Below, piece by piece: positions 49,168-59,690 of a stretch of DNA of 64,000 nucleotides; position 1 is the stretch's first letter, and every line of letters begins with the position of its first letter. The notes beneath the pieces were generated by a model that was not told the origin of the DNA, made no database searches, and was given only the letters and a program-made list of their open reading frames with translations. Position numbers and translations under genes: made by a program. This DNA comes from Apium graveolens (lineage: Eukaryota; Streptophyta; Magnoliopsida; Apiales; Apiaceae), in contig NC_133657.1 in the NCBI RefSeq assembly GCF_009905375.1, positions 47,993,134 to 48,057,133 of the forward strand. The letters run 5' to 3'.

Positions 49168-50228
49168 CAAAATGACTATGGATGTCAGGCATCACATCCA
49201 TCCTCCTCGCAAGACACCTGTACTGTGTCATATTCAAACCAGCTCCCATGTCCGCTCCCACTGCCTCCTGCTGCTGTGATGGTCCTCCTTCATCTCCTAA
49301 CTGAGATCTCCATACAGTCCTGCTCGCCTGACCAGCAGTTGGCCTCCCATCAGGTAGGTGGTCAAAAGAATAACCAAGCCCCTTCAGATCGGGCTTGCCT
49401 CCAACCCATTCCTGTATCATAGCCAAAGTAGTGCTATTGATCGGAGCACTCGAAACCTGTAACTGCTCATGTTCGGGCCAATGCACACCAATTACCACAC
49501 ACAGCTTTGTCACCACTGATGTATACAGAATAGACCCCGTAGTGCTCCCCCTCAAAAACTTCAGAATCCCCTACTATATCACCATCCCCAAAATCTACAT
49601 AATCAACCTGCAGAATGCCCCATAGAAGACGTACACGCTCCACAGTAACCTCATGCACATGCGACGATGGCATGATATTAGCACTTATAAAAGCGTTCCA
49701 TGCACGGGCAAACCTGTTCATGCCGGACGCCGGGAATGTAGAATACTCGGCGGATGTGTCCCTCTTGATCTTCCAATGTGTGTCGAGACGACACATAGTA
49801 GCAACAATAAGATCCAGATCAAAGTCCTTTGGAGTCTTGTCATTCCAGATATCCTGCCCCACCTTCCTCGTGGGCTGCTCAATCACGGTCCTGATGGCCT
49901 CTGTACTATACTCCACCATCCTCCCTCGTACCACAGTGAAACCATTCTTCTCGGCCTTGGCGTTCGCATAGAACTCGCGAACCACACTCATAGGCACAGC
50001 GGCTGGTGCCTCGCAAAAAGGAACCCAGCCCATCTCCAAGATCATCTCCAAAAGGTTACCATCAGTCCCAGATAGCAGGAACCCTATTTCCTTAGAAATA
50101 GGCTTCGCGAGAAGCCTCGTATACTCCTCCTCAGCCTCGGGATTAGAAAACCTGGGCCTCAGACTACTCCAAGTTGAAGAATCGATGGCGCTGCTATCGA
50201 CTTGAGTTCTTTGTCTCTTGGGTGCCAT
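49168..50228 (-). pseudogene. Element E 3' ORF, plant retrotransposon-specific protein (main part)
   Basis: The start ATG at 50228 gives MAPKRQRTQVDSS. The body contains RPRFSNPEAEEEYTRLLAKP, LEMILEMGWVPFCEAPA, VREFYANAKAEKNGFTVVRG and CRLDTHWKIKRDT. The pattern 'W..F......A...VREFYAN......V.RG..V..S...I' is that of the plant-specific domain often labelled 'putative plant transposon protein', found in ORFs downstream of integrase in Athila relatives. Its function is unknown; no transmembrane or signal segment is visible, so I see no support for an envelope role. A one-base shift in a GT run near 49495 breaks the frame. The C-terminus lies at 36603-36751 across element F. Intact length would be about 400 residues. 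Confidence 0.8.
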
Positions 50229-50806
50229 GGAAATTGATTAGAGAGAATAAGAGCTTAAGTGTTTAGAGAGAATTTGTGTTTGAGAAGTTGTGATGTGGTG
50301 GAGAAGTTGTATGTAAGCGTATGTATTATAGGTGGAGAGGTGTGAATTCTATAAGGAATAGAAGTGGGAATTGATTGTCGGGATCATGGGAGTAATAGAA
50401 TTGATTAGGAGAGGGAATTATGGAATGTGGGGGAGTAAAATCGGTTTGGAATTGATTTTGGGACAAAATTCCCGTTTTCCCCTTAACTGCCTTTTATTTT
50501 TTTCCCAGGGTCGGGACACGGCGCGGGTGCGAACTGGGACGGCGTGGGCGCGCGCTACTTCTGCCAAACCGGCGCGGGCGCGCGCTATCACAGCGCGGGA
50601 GCACGGTGTTTCTGTGAAAATGGCGTGGCCGCGCGCTGGAACAACGCGGGCGCGCCAGGCTTCTGTAGTCAGACCTGTATTTTTCCAATTTTTTGATGAT
50701 TTTCTCTTTTCTTCTTGCTTCATCTACTTACTAATTTACAACAAACTTGGGTTGCCTCCCAAGAAGCGCTTCCTTTACGTCATTGGCTCGACGTAGAATC
50801 TTGAGA
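50229..50806 (-). other. Spacer between integrase and 3' ORF of element E
   Basis: Non-coding spacer with an unusually GC-rich block. Long frames in this block on both strands (for example 50371-50796) are Ala/Arg-rich and come from the CpG repeats. The spacer could hold a promoter or splice site for the 3' ORF, which I cannot prove. Confidence 0.6.
50515..50665. repeat. GC-rich repeat modules upstream of 3' ORF of E
   Basis: About four degenerate units of roughly 33 bp, each with GGCGCGGGCGCGCGC or close variants followed by TA/GA and TTCTG. The string GCGCTATCACAGCGCGGG (50583-50600) recurs in the right LTR of E near 57420-57436. Confidence 0.85.
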
Positions 50807-52095
50807 TCAAGTGGACAATAAAACGGAACTAACCACCTTGCGGGTTGCTGTGTCACCGTAATAATGCTTCAACCGTTGACCATTTACCTTAAATGCTTGA
50901 CCCAGATCATTCTCAAAAATTTCCACCGCTCCATGTGGAAACACAGTTTTGATTATGAAGGGCCCTGACCATCTTGACTTCAACTTTCCAGGAAAAAGAT
51001 GGAGACGAGAGTTGAATAAAAGAACTTGTTGCCCTGGCATAAATTTCTTGAGCACTAGACCCTGATCGTGCCACCTCTTGACTTTCTCCTTATACATCTT
51101 GTTGTTTTCATAAGCTTGAAGTCGAAACTCATCAAGTTCATTCAACTGAAGCATCCTCTTCTTTTCAGCTGCATCCAAGTCCAAATTTTATTTCTTCAAA
51201 GCCCAATATGCTTTATGCTCGAGCTCCACAGGCAAATGACACCCCTTACCATACACTGACTGAAACGACGACATTCCCAATGGAGTCTTATATGCTGTTC
51301 TATACGCCCAAACAGCTTCCTCAAGCTTTAAAGACCAATCCTTCCTTGATGGATATACCACTTTCTCCAAAATTTTCTTGATCTCCCTGTTAGATACCTC
51401 AGCTTGACCATTTGTCTGAGGATGATAAGGAGTAGCAATGCGATGATTCACATTATACCTTTTCATCATAGCAGTGAACTTGCGATTGCAAAAATGCGAC
51501 CCCTCATCACTGATTCTGACTCTTGGAGTTCCAAACCTTGTGAATATTTTCTTGTGTAGAAAATTAAGCACCACTTTCGCATTGTTTGTTGGCAATGCCT
51601 TAACTTCAACCTATTTTGACAAATAATCAACTGCCAACAAGATATACTGATTGTTACAAGATGAGACAAATGGCCCCGTGAAGTCAATTCCCCAAACATC
51701 GAAGACCTCAACCTCAAGAAGCACATTAAGAGGCATCTCATCCTTTTTAGACATATTACCCACTCGTTGACATAGATCACATTTCAAAATGAACTGATGA
51801 GCATCTTTAAACAATGTTGGCCAAAAGAAACCTGCTTGAAGAACAAAAGTTGTTGTCTCTTCTCCTCCATAAGCCGTTGAGTGGCAATCTCGCAAGATCC
51901 CCCTATTTCGTTGTAAGGAATACATCTCCTGATGATTTGGTCAGCTCCTTGGCAAAAAAGAAATGGCTCATCCCACATGTACCACTTCACCTCATGAAGA
52001 AACTTCTTCCTTTGAGCATAAGATAAGTCGGGAGGCATGATATTACTCACAAGATAGTTCACAATGTCTGCAAACCACGATTCTTCTTCTTGCAC
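50807..52095 (-). pseudogene. Element E integrase
   Basis: The zinc region contains CHSTAYGG and CDLCQRVGNMSKKDEMPLN. The core holds WGIDFTGPF (first acidic residue), ISDEGSHFCNRKF (second) and YHPQTNGQAEVSNREIKKIL (third). The C-terminal part reads [58 protein letters not shown] and [11 protein letters not shown], the Athila ending. From 51925 the frame is single with a TAG at 51608 (Trp position) and a TAA at 51187. Frame changes separate it from the upstream linker near 51900 and 52095. All catalytic residues remain. Confidence 0.92.
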
Positions 52096-54204
52096 TCCAA
52101 ACAGCTGCTCGTTGGAAAAGACTCATTTATCAATGTCTTATCCAATGAAGTGGCATTAGGATTCTCTAAACGCGAGAGATGATCAACAACTTGATTTTCA
52201 GTTCCTTTTATGTCCTTAATCTCTAGTTCAAATTCTTGGAGCAAAAGAACCCATCGAATCAATCTAGGCTTCGAGTCCTTCTTTGACACAAGATATCGAA
52301 TGGCGGCGTGATCAGTGAAAACTGTCACCTTAGTCCCAAGTAGATAAGATCAAAATTTCTCAAAACCGTAGACGATAGCCAAAAGTTCTTTCTTCATAGT
52401 AGTATAATTCAGTTGAGCACCATTTAGAGTCTTACTAGCGTAGTAGACTACATGAAATATACTGTTCTTTCTCTGCCCAAGAACTGCTCCAACTGCATAG
52501 TCACTTGCATCACACATCGTCTCAAAAGGCTCATTCCAATCAGGTGCAGTTATGACAGGTGCCATGATTAAACTCTTCTTCAATGTCTCAAAAGCTGCGG
52601 GGCACTTGTCATCGAATTTAAAAGGAACATCTTTCTCTAACAGACTGCACAAAGGCTTTGAAATTTTTGAGAAGTCCTTGATGAAACGCTTATAGAAACC
52701 CGCATGACCAAGAAAACCGCGAATCCCCTTGACATAAATAGGTGGAGGAAGATTCTCAATGACCCCCACCTTGTCCTTGTCTACCTCTAGACCCTTATTA
52801 GAAACCTTGTACCCGAGAATAATGCCTTGACGCACCATAAAATGACATTTCTCCCAATTGAGAACCAGATTGGTCTCAACACACCTCTTGAGAACATGTC
52901 GCAGATTCTACAAGCATTCATCAAAAGAATCGCCAAAGACTGAGAAGTCGTCCATGAACACCTCCATATTCTGGCCAATAATGTCAGAAAAGATGGCCAT
53001 CATACATCTCTAAATTGTGGCTGGTGCACCACACAGACCAAAAGAAACTCGTCTGAAGGCGAAAGTACCAAATGGACAAGTGAAGGTAGTCTTCTCCTGA
53101 TCTTCTGGAGCGATACAAATCTGATTATAACCCGAATAGCCATCCAGAAGACAGTAATACTCATGACCAGCCAAACTATCAAACATCTGATCAATGAAAG
53201 GCAATGGAAAATGGTCCTTCTTAGTGGCTTTGTTCAGCTTCCAATAGTCCATGCAGACTCTCCACCCCATGACTGTTTGTGTAGGAATAAGCTCATTCTT
53301 CTCATTTGCTACCACAATAATTCCACCTTTCTTTGACACACATTGAACCGGGCTTACCCATGAACTGTCAGAGATAGGATAAATGATACCTGCATCTAGC
53401 CACTTCAGAATTTCCTTCTTCACTACCTCCTTCATGATAAGATTATGTCTTCTTTGCTGCTTAACTGTGGGCTTGTTACCTTCCTCTATCAGAATTTTAT
53501 GCATACAGTAAGAAGGGTTGATCCCCTTGATGTCTGTTATAGTCCATCCAATTGTCGGCTTGAACTCTCTCAGAATCCTCAAAAGCTTTTCCTCATCACT
53601 ACCTGAAAGGTTAGATGCAATAATAACAGGCAAAGTAGATGCATCACCTAAAAATGCATACCTCAAATGCTCAGGTAAAGGGTTAAGCTCAAGAGATGTA
53701 GGTTCCTCAATAGAAGGCTCGAGGCATTTAGTATCTTTGTTTAATTCCTCCAATCCAAGAGATTTAAAAGGCATATCAATCTTCCTTTTCCAGGGAGAAG
53801 CATTCAAATACTGCAATTGCTCTTCACCTTCGTCATCTTCACTGTCTGAATTCCCCAATAAGGCTTTTTCTAAGGCATCAGACCTTAGCAATTGATCAAG
53901 TTCTGATGTGACCACCGAATCGACCAATTCCACTTTTAAACACTCCTCATTATCAATAGGAAATTTCATAGCATTGAACACATTAAAAGTAACATCCTGA
54001 TCTAGCATTCGCATTGTAAGCTCACCCTTCTGCACATCGATCAAGGTTCGTCCTGTTGCCAAGAAAGATCTTCCCAAGATTATGGGAATCTTCTTATCCT
54101 CCTCGAAATCAAGAATTACAAAATCAGCTGGAAAGATGAGTTTATCAACCTTGACCAAGACATCCTCCAAAATACCTCGCGGATATGTAATAGAACGGTT
54201 TCCA
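52096..54204 (-). pseudogene. Element E reverse transcriptase and RNase H
   Basis: A frame opening near 54200 runs through EDVLVKVDKLIFPADFVILD and ILGRSFLATGRTLIDVQKGE (Athila protease-RT linker). RT proper follows with LKWLDAGIIYPISDSSWVSP, VCMDYWKLNKATKKDHFPLP, LDGYSGYNQICIAPEDQEKT and the catalytic EVFMDDFSVFG near 52950. RNase H shows CDASDYAVGAVLGQRKN, YASKTLNGAQLNYTTMKKEL and [13 protein letters not shown]. The frame has stops at 53010 and about 52908 (both Gln-type positions) and a TGA at 52350, but no shift until about 52100. Active-site residues are kept. Confidence 0.93.
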
Positions 54205-54486
54205 CTACAAAGTCATATAAGTTGGTTTGGGATCAGGTAAGTCCAACTGCTCGAAGATCGACAAGGGCATCAGATTGATGCTAGCTCCCAAGTCACATAA
54301 GCATCTGTCAAAAGACACTTTTCTAATAGTACATGGAATAGTAAAGCTTCCTGGATCTTTAAGTTTTGGAGGCAACTTCTGCTGCAACACAAAACTGCAT
54401 TCCTCCGTGAGAGCGGTAGTCTCTAAATCATCTAGCTTCACCTTTCGAGATAGAATACCTTTCATAAAATTTGCATAACTAGGCAT
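54205..54486 (-). pseudogene. Element E aspartic protease
   Basis: The frame holds MPSYANFMKGILSRK, LPPKLKDPGSFTIPC and the active-site-like CDLGASINLMPLSIF, where Athila elements have D-L-G-A-S. It ends at a stop (54205) caused by a shift before the RT linker. Another shift near 54490 divides it from gag. Confidence 0.9.
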
Positions 54487-56150
54487 CTGCTCGAGAGCCT
54501 AAGCGAAAGGTATGTTGATATGAAGTTTCTTGAACACTCCGGAAACTTCTCAAATTGCTTGTCCAGCTTTTTCTTCTGCAGCCGTTTAGAAAAAGGCGGT
54601 GGATGATAGATCTGTTTCTCCCCTGTATTACCCTCAGGCGGAGTGTGCTCAACAGTAGTCTTCCTTGGTTCCACTTCTTCATCCTGCTGCTTTGCTTCTT
54701 TCTCAGCCCAAGCTTTTTCACTCAACTCTTGAGTTTGTTCAGGATTCTCAACCTTCCCAGACCTCAAAGTGATTGCCTTTACCTGCTCCTTAGCTTCCTT
54801 CTTTCCTGGCACTTCAGTGTCACTAGGCAATGTACCAGGTTGATGATTTAGCAAGGCATTGGCGATTTTCCCAATTTGATTTTCCAAGGCCTTAATAGAA
54901 ACAACTTGACTCTTGTACATAAGTTTCAACTCCTCTAATTCAGATTTTTCATTAGTTGGTTGTAGCTGAAATTGTTGTCTTGGTGCATACTGCGTTTGCT
55001 GAAAACCAAGGGGGTTGTACTGCTTAGCTGGATACCGCTGATACAGTTGTTGAACCACATTCTGAGCGTTGCTCCAACTGAAACTAGGATAATTGCGGTT
55101 GTTAGGATGATAGGTGGCTCGCACAAGTTACTGGGATCGCTGGAAGTTGCTCACGAACTGAGCTGATTCACTATAAATTATACACTGATCAGTCTCATGG
55201 GCACCAGCACAAAGCTCACAGATACTAGTGATTTGATTAACTCCATAATTAGCCAAAGTGTCCACCTTCATTGTCAAAGCCTTAAGTTGGGCAGCGATAG
55301 CAGTTGCTGTGTCCAACTCCAAAATTCCTGCCACTTTCCCCTGATTCAGTCTCTGGGAAGGATTCTGGTACTCATTAGCAGCCATCAGTTCAATAAGTTC
55401 ATAGGCTTCAGCGTAGCTCTTAGCCCACAAGGCTCCTCCTGATGCTACATCAAGCATGGGCCTAGAAGTAGGACCCAATCCATTGTAGAAACAGTTAATA
55501 ATCATCCAATCAGGCATGCCATGGTGTGGGCACTTCATTAGCATCTCCTTATATCGATCCCAAGCCTCACACAGAGATTCTCCAGTTTGCTGCGCGAACT
55601 GGGTAAGAGCATTCCTGATTGCTGCAGTCTTCGCCATGGGGAAGAATTTAGTGAGAAACTTTTGAGCAAGATCTTCCCAAGTTGTGATAGACCCTGCTGG
55701 TAGGGAGTGTAACTAACACTTAGTTTTGTCCCTCAGAGAGAATGGGAAGAATCGTAGCTTGATAGCATCTTCAGTCACATTATTGAATTTGAAAGTGTCG
55801 CGGATCTCGATGAAATCCCTGATGTGCTTGTTGGGGTCTTCAGTCGGAGAACCCCCAACTTGAACTGTGTTCTGTATCATCTGGATCGTGCTTGACTTGA
55901 TCTCAAAAGTGTTAGCCCTGATGGGTTGTCTGATGATGCTAGACCGAATGTCATTAATCATAGGCTTAGAATAGTCCATCAAAGCTATCAGATTTCCTGT
56001 TTGATCACCCATAGCTACTACAATTGGCTCTTCAACTTTCTCTTCTTCTTCTACCTTCTTTTCTTCTTCAAAAACTTCCCTACGAACTACCACAAGTTCT
56101 TCATCGGTTTTATCCAATGTTCTCTTACGAGTACGCGAACACGTATGCAT
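54487..56150 (-). pseudogene. Element E gag
   Basis: The first ATG of the open frame, 56150 (MHTCSRTRKRTL), is used as the start. The capsid region contains DPNKHIRDFIEIRDTFKFN, LRFFPFSLRDK, a TAG at 55713 in the place of Trp, SITTWEDLAQKFLTKFFP, ETGESLCEAWDRYKEML-type sequence and FYNGLGPTSRPMLD, the usual Athila Gag pattern. A CELCAGAHETDQC motif (C-x-x-C...H...C) follows near 55165-55205, then a second stop at 55128, a Gln-rich stretch, and ITLRSGKV before a charged linker. The three open segments share one frame, so only two stops and the terminal shift separate it from an intact Gag. Confidence 0.92.
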
Positions 56151-56266
56151 GCACCCTCGCTAGAGTACCTGAAACCAGACAAAGAACAAATAAGTAACAA
56201 TGTCCGATTCAATGAACTTTAACGACCACTGATGGAAAGCACATAAACTATAAATTAACACTGCAG

Positions 56267-56284
56267 TCCCCGGCAGCGGCGCCA
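56267..56284 (-). other. Primer binding site of element E (tRNA-Asp type)
   Basis: The minus strand reads TGGCGCCGCTGCCGGGGA, one base from the usual TGGCGCCGTTGCCGGGGA complement of plant tRNA-Asp. It lies six bases from the LTR end. Confidence 0.92.
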
Positions 56285-56290
56285 AAAACT

Positions 56291-57712
56291 TGTTAGTCGC
56301 TAAACACGCGCTAATAATACACGCAAGTATACGAGTTCGCAAGTAGTATAGAATCTTTTCTAGTTCGTTCCCACAGAGACTGTATTGGTTAACTATCTAA
56401 TTTATGCACCTTAACAACAATGTATGGTTATTATCCAATGCTAAGATGATAACAAATTGAGATTGATTATAACTAAGAATTATGCTAACAATTATAACTA
56501 CGAGAATAAGATTGACTGAATTGATATATATATGACAAACATGGGATTCTAACTTCATTAAATACTTCATTCAATAGCCTTATTATTCTTAACCTTAGCA
56601 TGTAATGGTGATGACACTAATCTGATAAAACGAAACTGATAAACGCCAATTTTCGTTGCACGAGTACCATTCTACCAGACATCCACAAAAGAGATAGAAG
56701 CTGAATATACACCAATTATATTGAGACCCTATATGTCTATAGAATTTGACAACATAACGGTTTAAGCACAAGTTATCTATCTTGATTACATAGGGCAAGT
56801 AAGATGGTTAAAATTACCTACGAATTATGCATAACAATTACATGAACCTATGCTAGCATGGCAAGTTCTAAATCCTTAAATTCACTTTCGCTTCATTAAG
56901 AATTAACATGATATCTTATAAGTTGGCGACGCTCATAAGATGAATACGCACAACCAATACTAGGATATCATACAATCACCACATACTGAGGCATCAAACA
57001 ATTTAAATAAAGAAATCCATAAATAAATCCGCTAGAACCCCAAGATAACGATTAGCCCATAATCGGACTCATCATTAACGTGGATTCTGATGAAAATATG
57101 ATATAACAAACATAGTCTTTATACGAATAAATAATACCAAGTACAAACAAGAGTATAGGTTAAGCAAAACAAGAAACAAACATCCAAATTATAACTCAAA
57201 ACAAAGATTCACAAGAATAAACTAGATCGTCCGCCTTTGTTGAATTGTGCTAAAGGTCTCTTGTCGTCTTCTCCTTGCGCTCTGGTCCGTCTCTGACTTC
57301 TTATTATTATTAAAAATGACCTAATATGTATATATATAGCAACTTTCAACAATCTGGAAGCTTCTCTTTTAGAATTGCAATAGAAACAGGATTCTGAAAT
57401 TCGGCCTTGGCACGGCCGCGCGCTATCACAGCGCGGGCGCACTGCATTTCTGGAACCCCCCGTCCTTCTGGAAAAAACTTAAATTTCTTCTTAAAACTTG
57501 CTGCTTCGAGCCGGTTTTCCACGAGCTTTTACTCCAAAACCACCTGGACACCAAATTAGCACCAAAACAATGCTAATTCACCTGATTACCTGAATAGTGC
57601 CTGAAATGCAAAAACACTAGAAAACACATTAAAACGCATAACAACTTGAGTACAAATACACCAATTTAAAGCTTATTAGAGCATAATAAAGAGTCATAAA
57701 TGCCACTCAACA
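56291..57712 (-). repeat. 5' LTR of element E (right copy)
   Basis: Starts TGTTAGTCGC and ends CACTCAACA on plus. Its GC-rich block (57405-57445) carries a CACGGCCGCGCGC module that the left LTR lacks, and lacks a GGCGCGGCCGCG module present in the left one. Confidence 0.94.
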
Positions 57713-57717
57713 TGAAG

Positions 57718-58393
57718 CATTTATGAAATGCTTGGTGTTTGACAAGCTGGGACCAAAGTCGGATAAATGTTATTTTGTGGGATATCCTGAAGAAACTAAA
57801 GGGTATAGCTTCTATAATCCTACCAAGAATAAAGTGTTTGTTGCTCCAACCGCTGTATTTCTTGAAAGAGAGTTACTTTCCAAGAAAATTAGTGGCAGGA
57901 CTATAGATCTCGATGAAGATCGAGTTGTATAAAATTACATTGAACCAGAGTTGGAAAGTGGGCAGGAAGTACATCAAGATGTTCCTACTCCAGAAACACA
58001 GGTTATTCGTAGATCTAGCAGGGCTCGTCATGAGACATAGAGATATTATAGATTTTTCTTGACTCAAGATGATGATATAATGCTCATAGACAATGATGAG
58101 CCTCTTACCTATCAAGAAGCTATCAACAGTCCAGACTCCGAGAGATGGCTAGAGGCCATGACATCCGAAATGGAATCCATGTATCAAAATAAAGTATGGA
58201 CTTTAGTTGATCCACCTGAAGGGGTAAAACCTATAGGGTGCAAGTGGGTTTTCAAGAAGAAAATTAACATGGATGGTAAAGTACAGACGTATAAAGCGCG
58301 ACTAGTGGAAAAAGGTTTCAAATATATTCATGGTATAGACTATGATGAGACCTTTTCACCAGTTGCTATGGTCAAGTCCATCAAGATTTGCTA
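57718..58393 (+). pseudogene. Copia element H integrase C-terminus and RT start
   Basis: The frame resumes with AFMKCLVFDKLGPKSDKCYF and FVGYPEETKGYSFYNP (integrase end), then an acidic linker with a TAA at 57930 and a TAG at 58037. RT begins near 58095 with EPLTYQEAINSPDSERWLEAM, VWTLVDPPEGVKPIGCKWVF and IDYDETFSPVAMVKS. A TAG at 58392 marks a one-base shift. The two earlier stops are single-base changes of Gln- and Glu-type codons. Confidence 0.92.
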
Positions 58394-59690
58394 GCAATAG
58401 TTGCTTACTATGACTATGAGATTTATAGAATGGATGTCAAAACCGCTTTCTTAAATGGGAGACTTTAAGATGATGTATACATGATACAACCTGAGGGTTT
58501 TGTCCATCCCAAGTTTGCTAAGATGGTCTGTAAGTTGCTTCGATCTATTTATGGATTGAAGCAAGCCTCAACGAGATGGAATCGTCGTTTTGATGAAACA
58601 ATCAAAGAGTTTGGCTTTATTCAAAATGAAGATGAACAATGTGTTTACAAGAAGATTAGTGGGAGCCAAGTGGCATTCCCAGTACTATATAAAGATGATA
58701 TATTACTAATAGAAAATGACATACCTTCTCTACAGTCTGTTAAGACTTGGTTGGGAAATAGTTTCTCGATGAAGGACTTAGGGGATGCTACCTATATATT
58801 AGGGATCAAGATCTATAGAGATAGATCAAGGAAATTAATCGGACTAAGTCAGAGTACATACATTGATAAAGTATTGCATTATTTTGGGATGCAAGAGTAA
58901 AAAAGAGGATATATCCCAATGTCTCATGGGATACTGATCTCAAAAGATAACTGCCCTAAATCATTAGATGATAAGGGCCGCATGAGCAAAGTTCCAAATG
59001 CCTCAGCAATTGGATCTATAATGTATGCGATGATATGTACTCGTTCTGATGTTTCATATGCCTTGAGAATGACGAGCAGATACCAGTTTAATCCAGGTGA
59101 GGGTCACTGGACAGTTTTCAAGAATATTCTTAAGTACTTGAAGAGGACTAAAGATTCACTCTTGGTGTATGGAGGAGATGAGAAGCTGGTTGTAAAGGGT
59201 TACACTGATCCCAGCTTCCAGACAAATATAGAAGATTCAGTATCTCAGTCAGGTTCTGTATTTTGCCTTAATAAAGGTGCTGTAAGCTGGAAGAATTCAA
59301 AACAAGAGACAGTAGCTGATTCTACAATGGAAGCTGAGTATATTGCTGCCACTGAAGCAGCCAAGGAGGCTGTTTGGATACGAAAATTCATAACGGGACT
59401 TGGTCTGGTTCCATCGATCACAGGTCCAGTTGATCTTTATTGTGATAATAATGGAGCCATCGCGCAGGCTAAAGAACAAAGTTCCCATTCCTGGGAAAAG
59501 CATATACTTAGGAGATATCACCTTCTTCGAGAGATAAACGAAAGAGGAGATATACATATATGTAAAGTGCATACTGATGATAATGTTGCAGACCCACTGA
59601 CTAAGGATTTGTCGCAGCAAAAGCACGAAGATCATACTAGTTCCATGGGTATTAGATACATGGGTGATTGGCTCTGGTGCAAGTGGGATA
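58394..59690 (+). pseudogene. Copia element H reverse transcriptase and RNase H
   Basis: After the shift, [14 protein letters not shown] leads to a TAA at 58467, then [15 protein letters not shown]. The catalytic motif near 58687 reads LYKDDILLI instead of LYVDDILLI; the two aspartates remain but the preceding Val is Lys. FSMKDLGDATYILGI follows, a TAA at 58898, and then an open RNase H frame with IGSIMYAMICTRSDV, STMEAEYIAATEAAKEAVW, LYCDNNGAI and HILRRYHLLRE. One RNase H motif reads GYTDPSFQ for the usual YTDSDFQ. The expected end GDWL lacks its stop, so the frame reads into the LTR to 59782. Confidence 0.92.
59681..59688 (+). other. Polypurine tract of copia element H
   Basis: AAGTGGGA follows GGTGC right after the RNase H end, as in related copia elements where it directly precedes the 3' LTR. 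Confidence 0.65.

Larger units (their letters stand above)
34003..57712 (-). mobile_element. Element E: Athila-type Ty3/gypsy retrotransposon split by F
   Basis: The element spans 23.7 kb, of which about 11.3 kb is its own sequence. LTRs are 1401 and 1422 bp, starting TGTTAGTCGC and ending CACTCAACA on plus. The primer site is complementary to tRNA-Asp, as in Athila and Tat groups. Reading on minus, the order is gag, protease, RT, RNase H, integrase, a GC-rich spacer, and a 3' ORF in the place where Athila elements carry an extra ORF. Over the first 185 bp the LTRs differ at about 5 positions. Coding regions are nearly full length but hold several stops and frameshifts. Chromovirus F sits inside the 3' ORF. 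Confidence 0.94.

Noticed and set aside
50371..50796. Ala/Arg-rich frames on both strands upstream of the Athila 3' ORF
   Set aside because: They result from CpG-rich repeat modules, with no domain and no consistent start.
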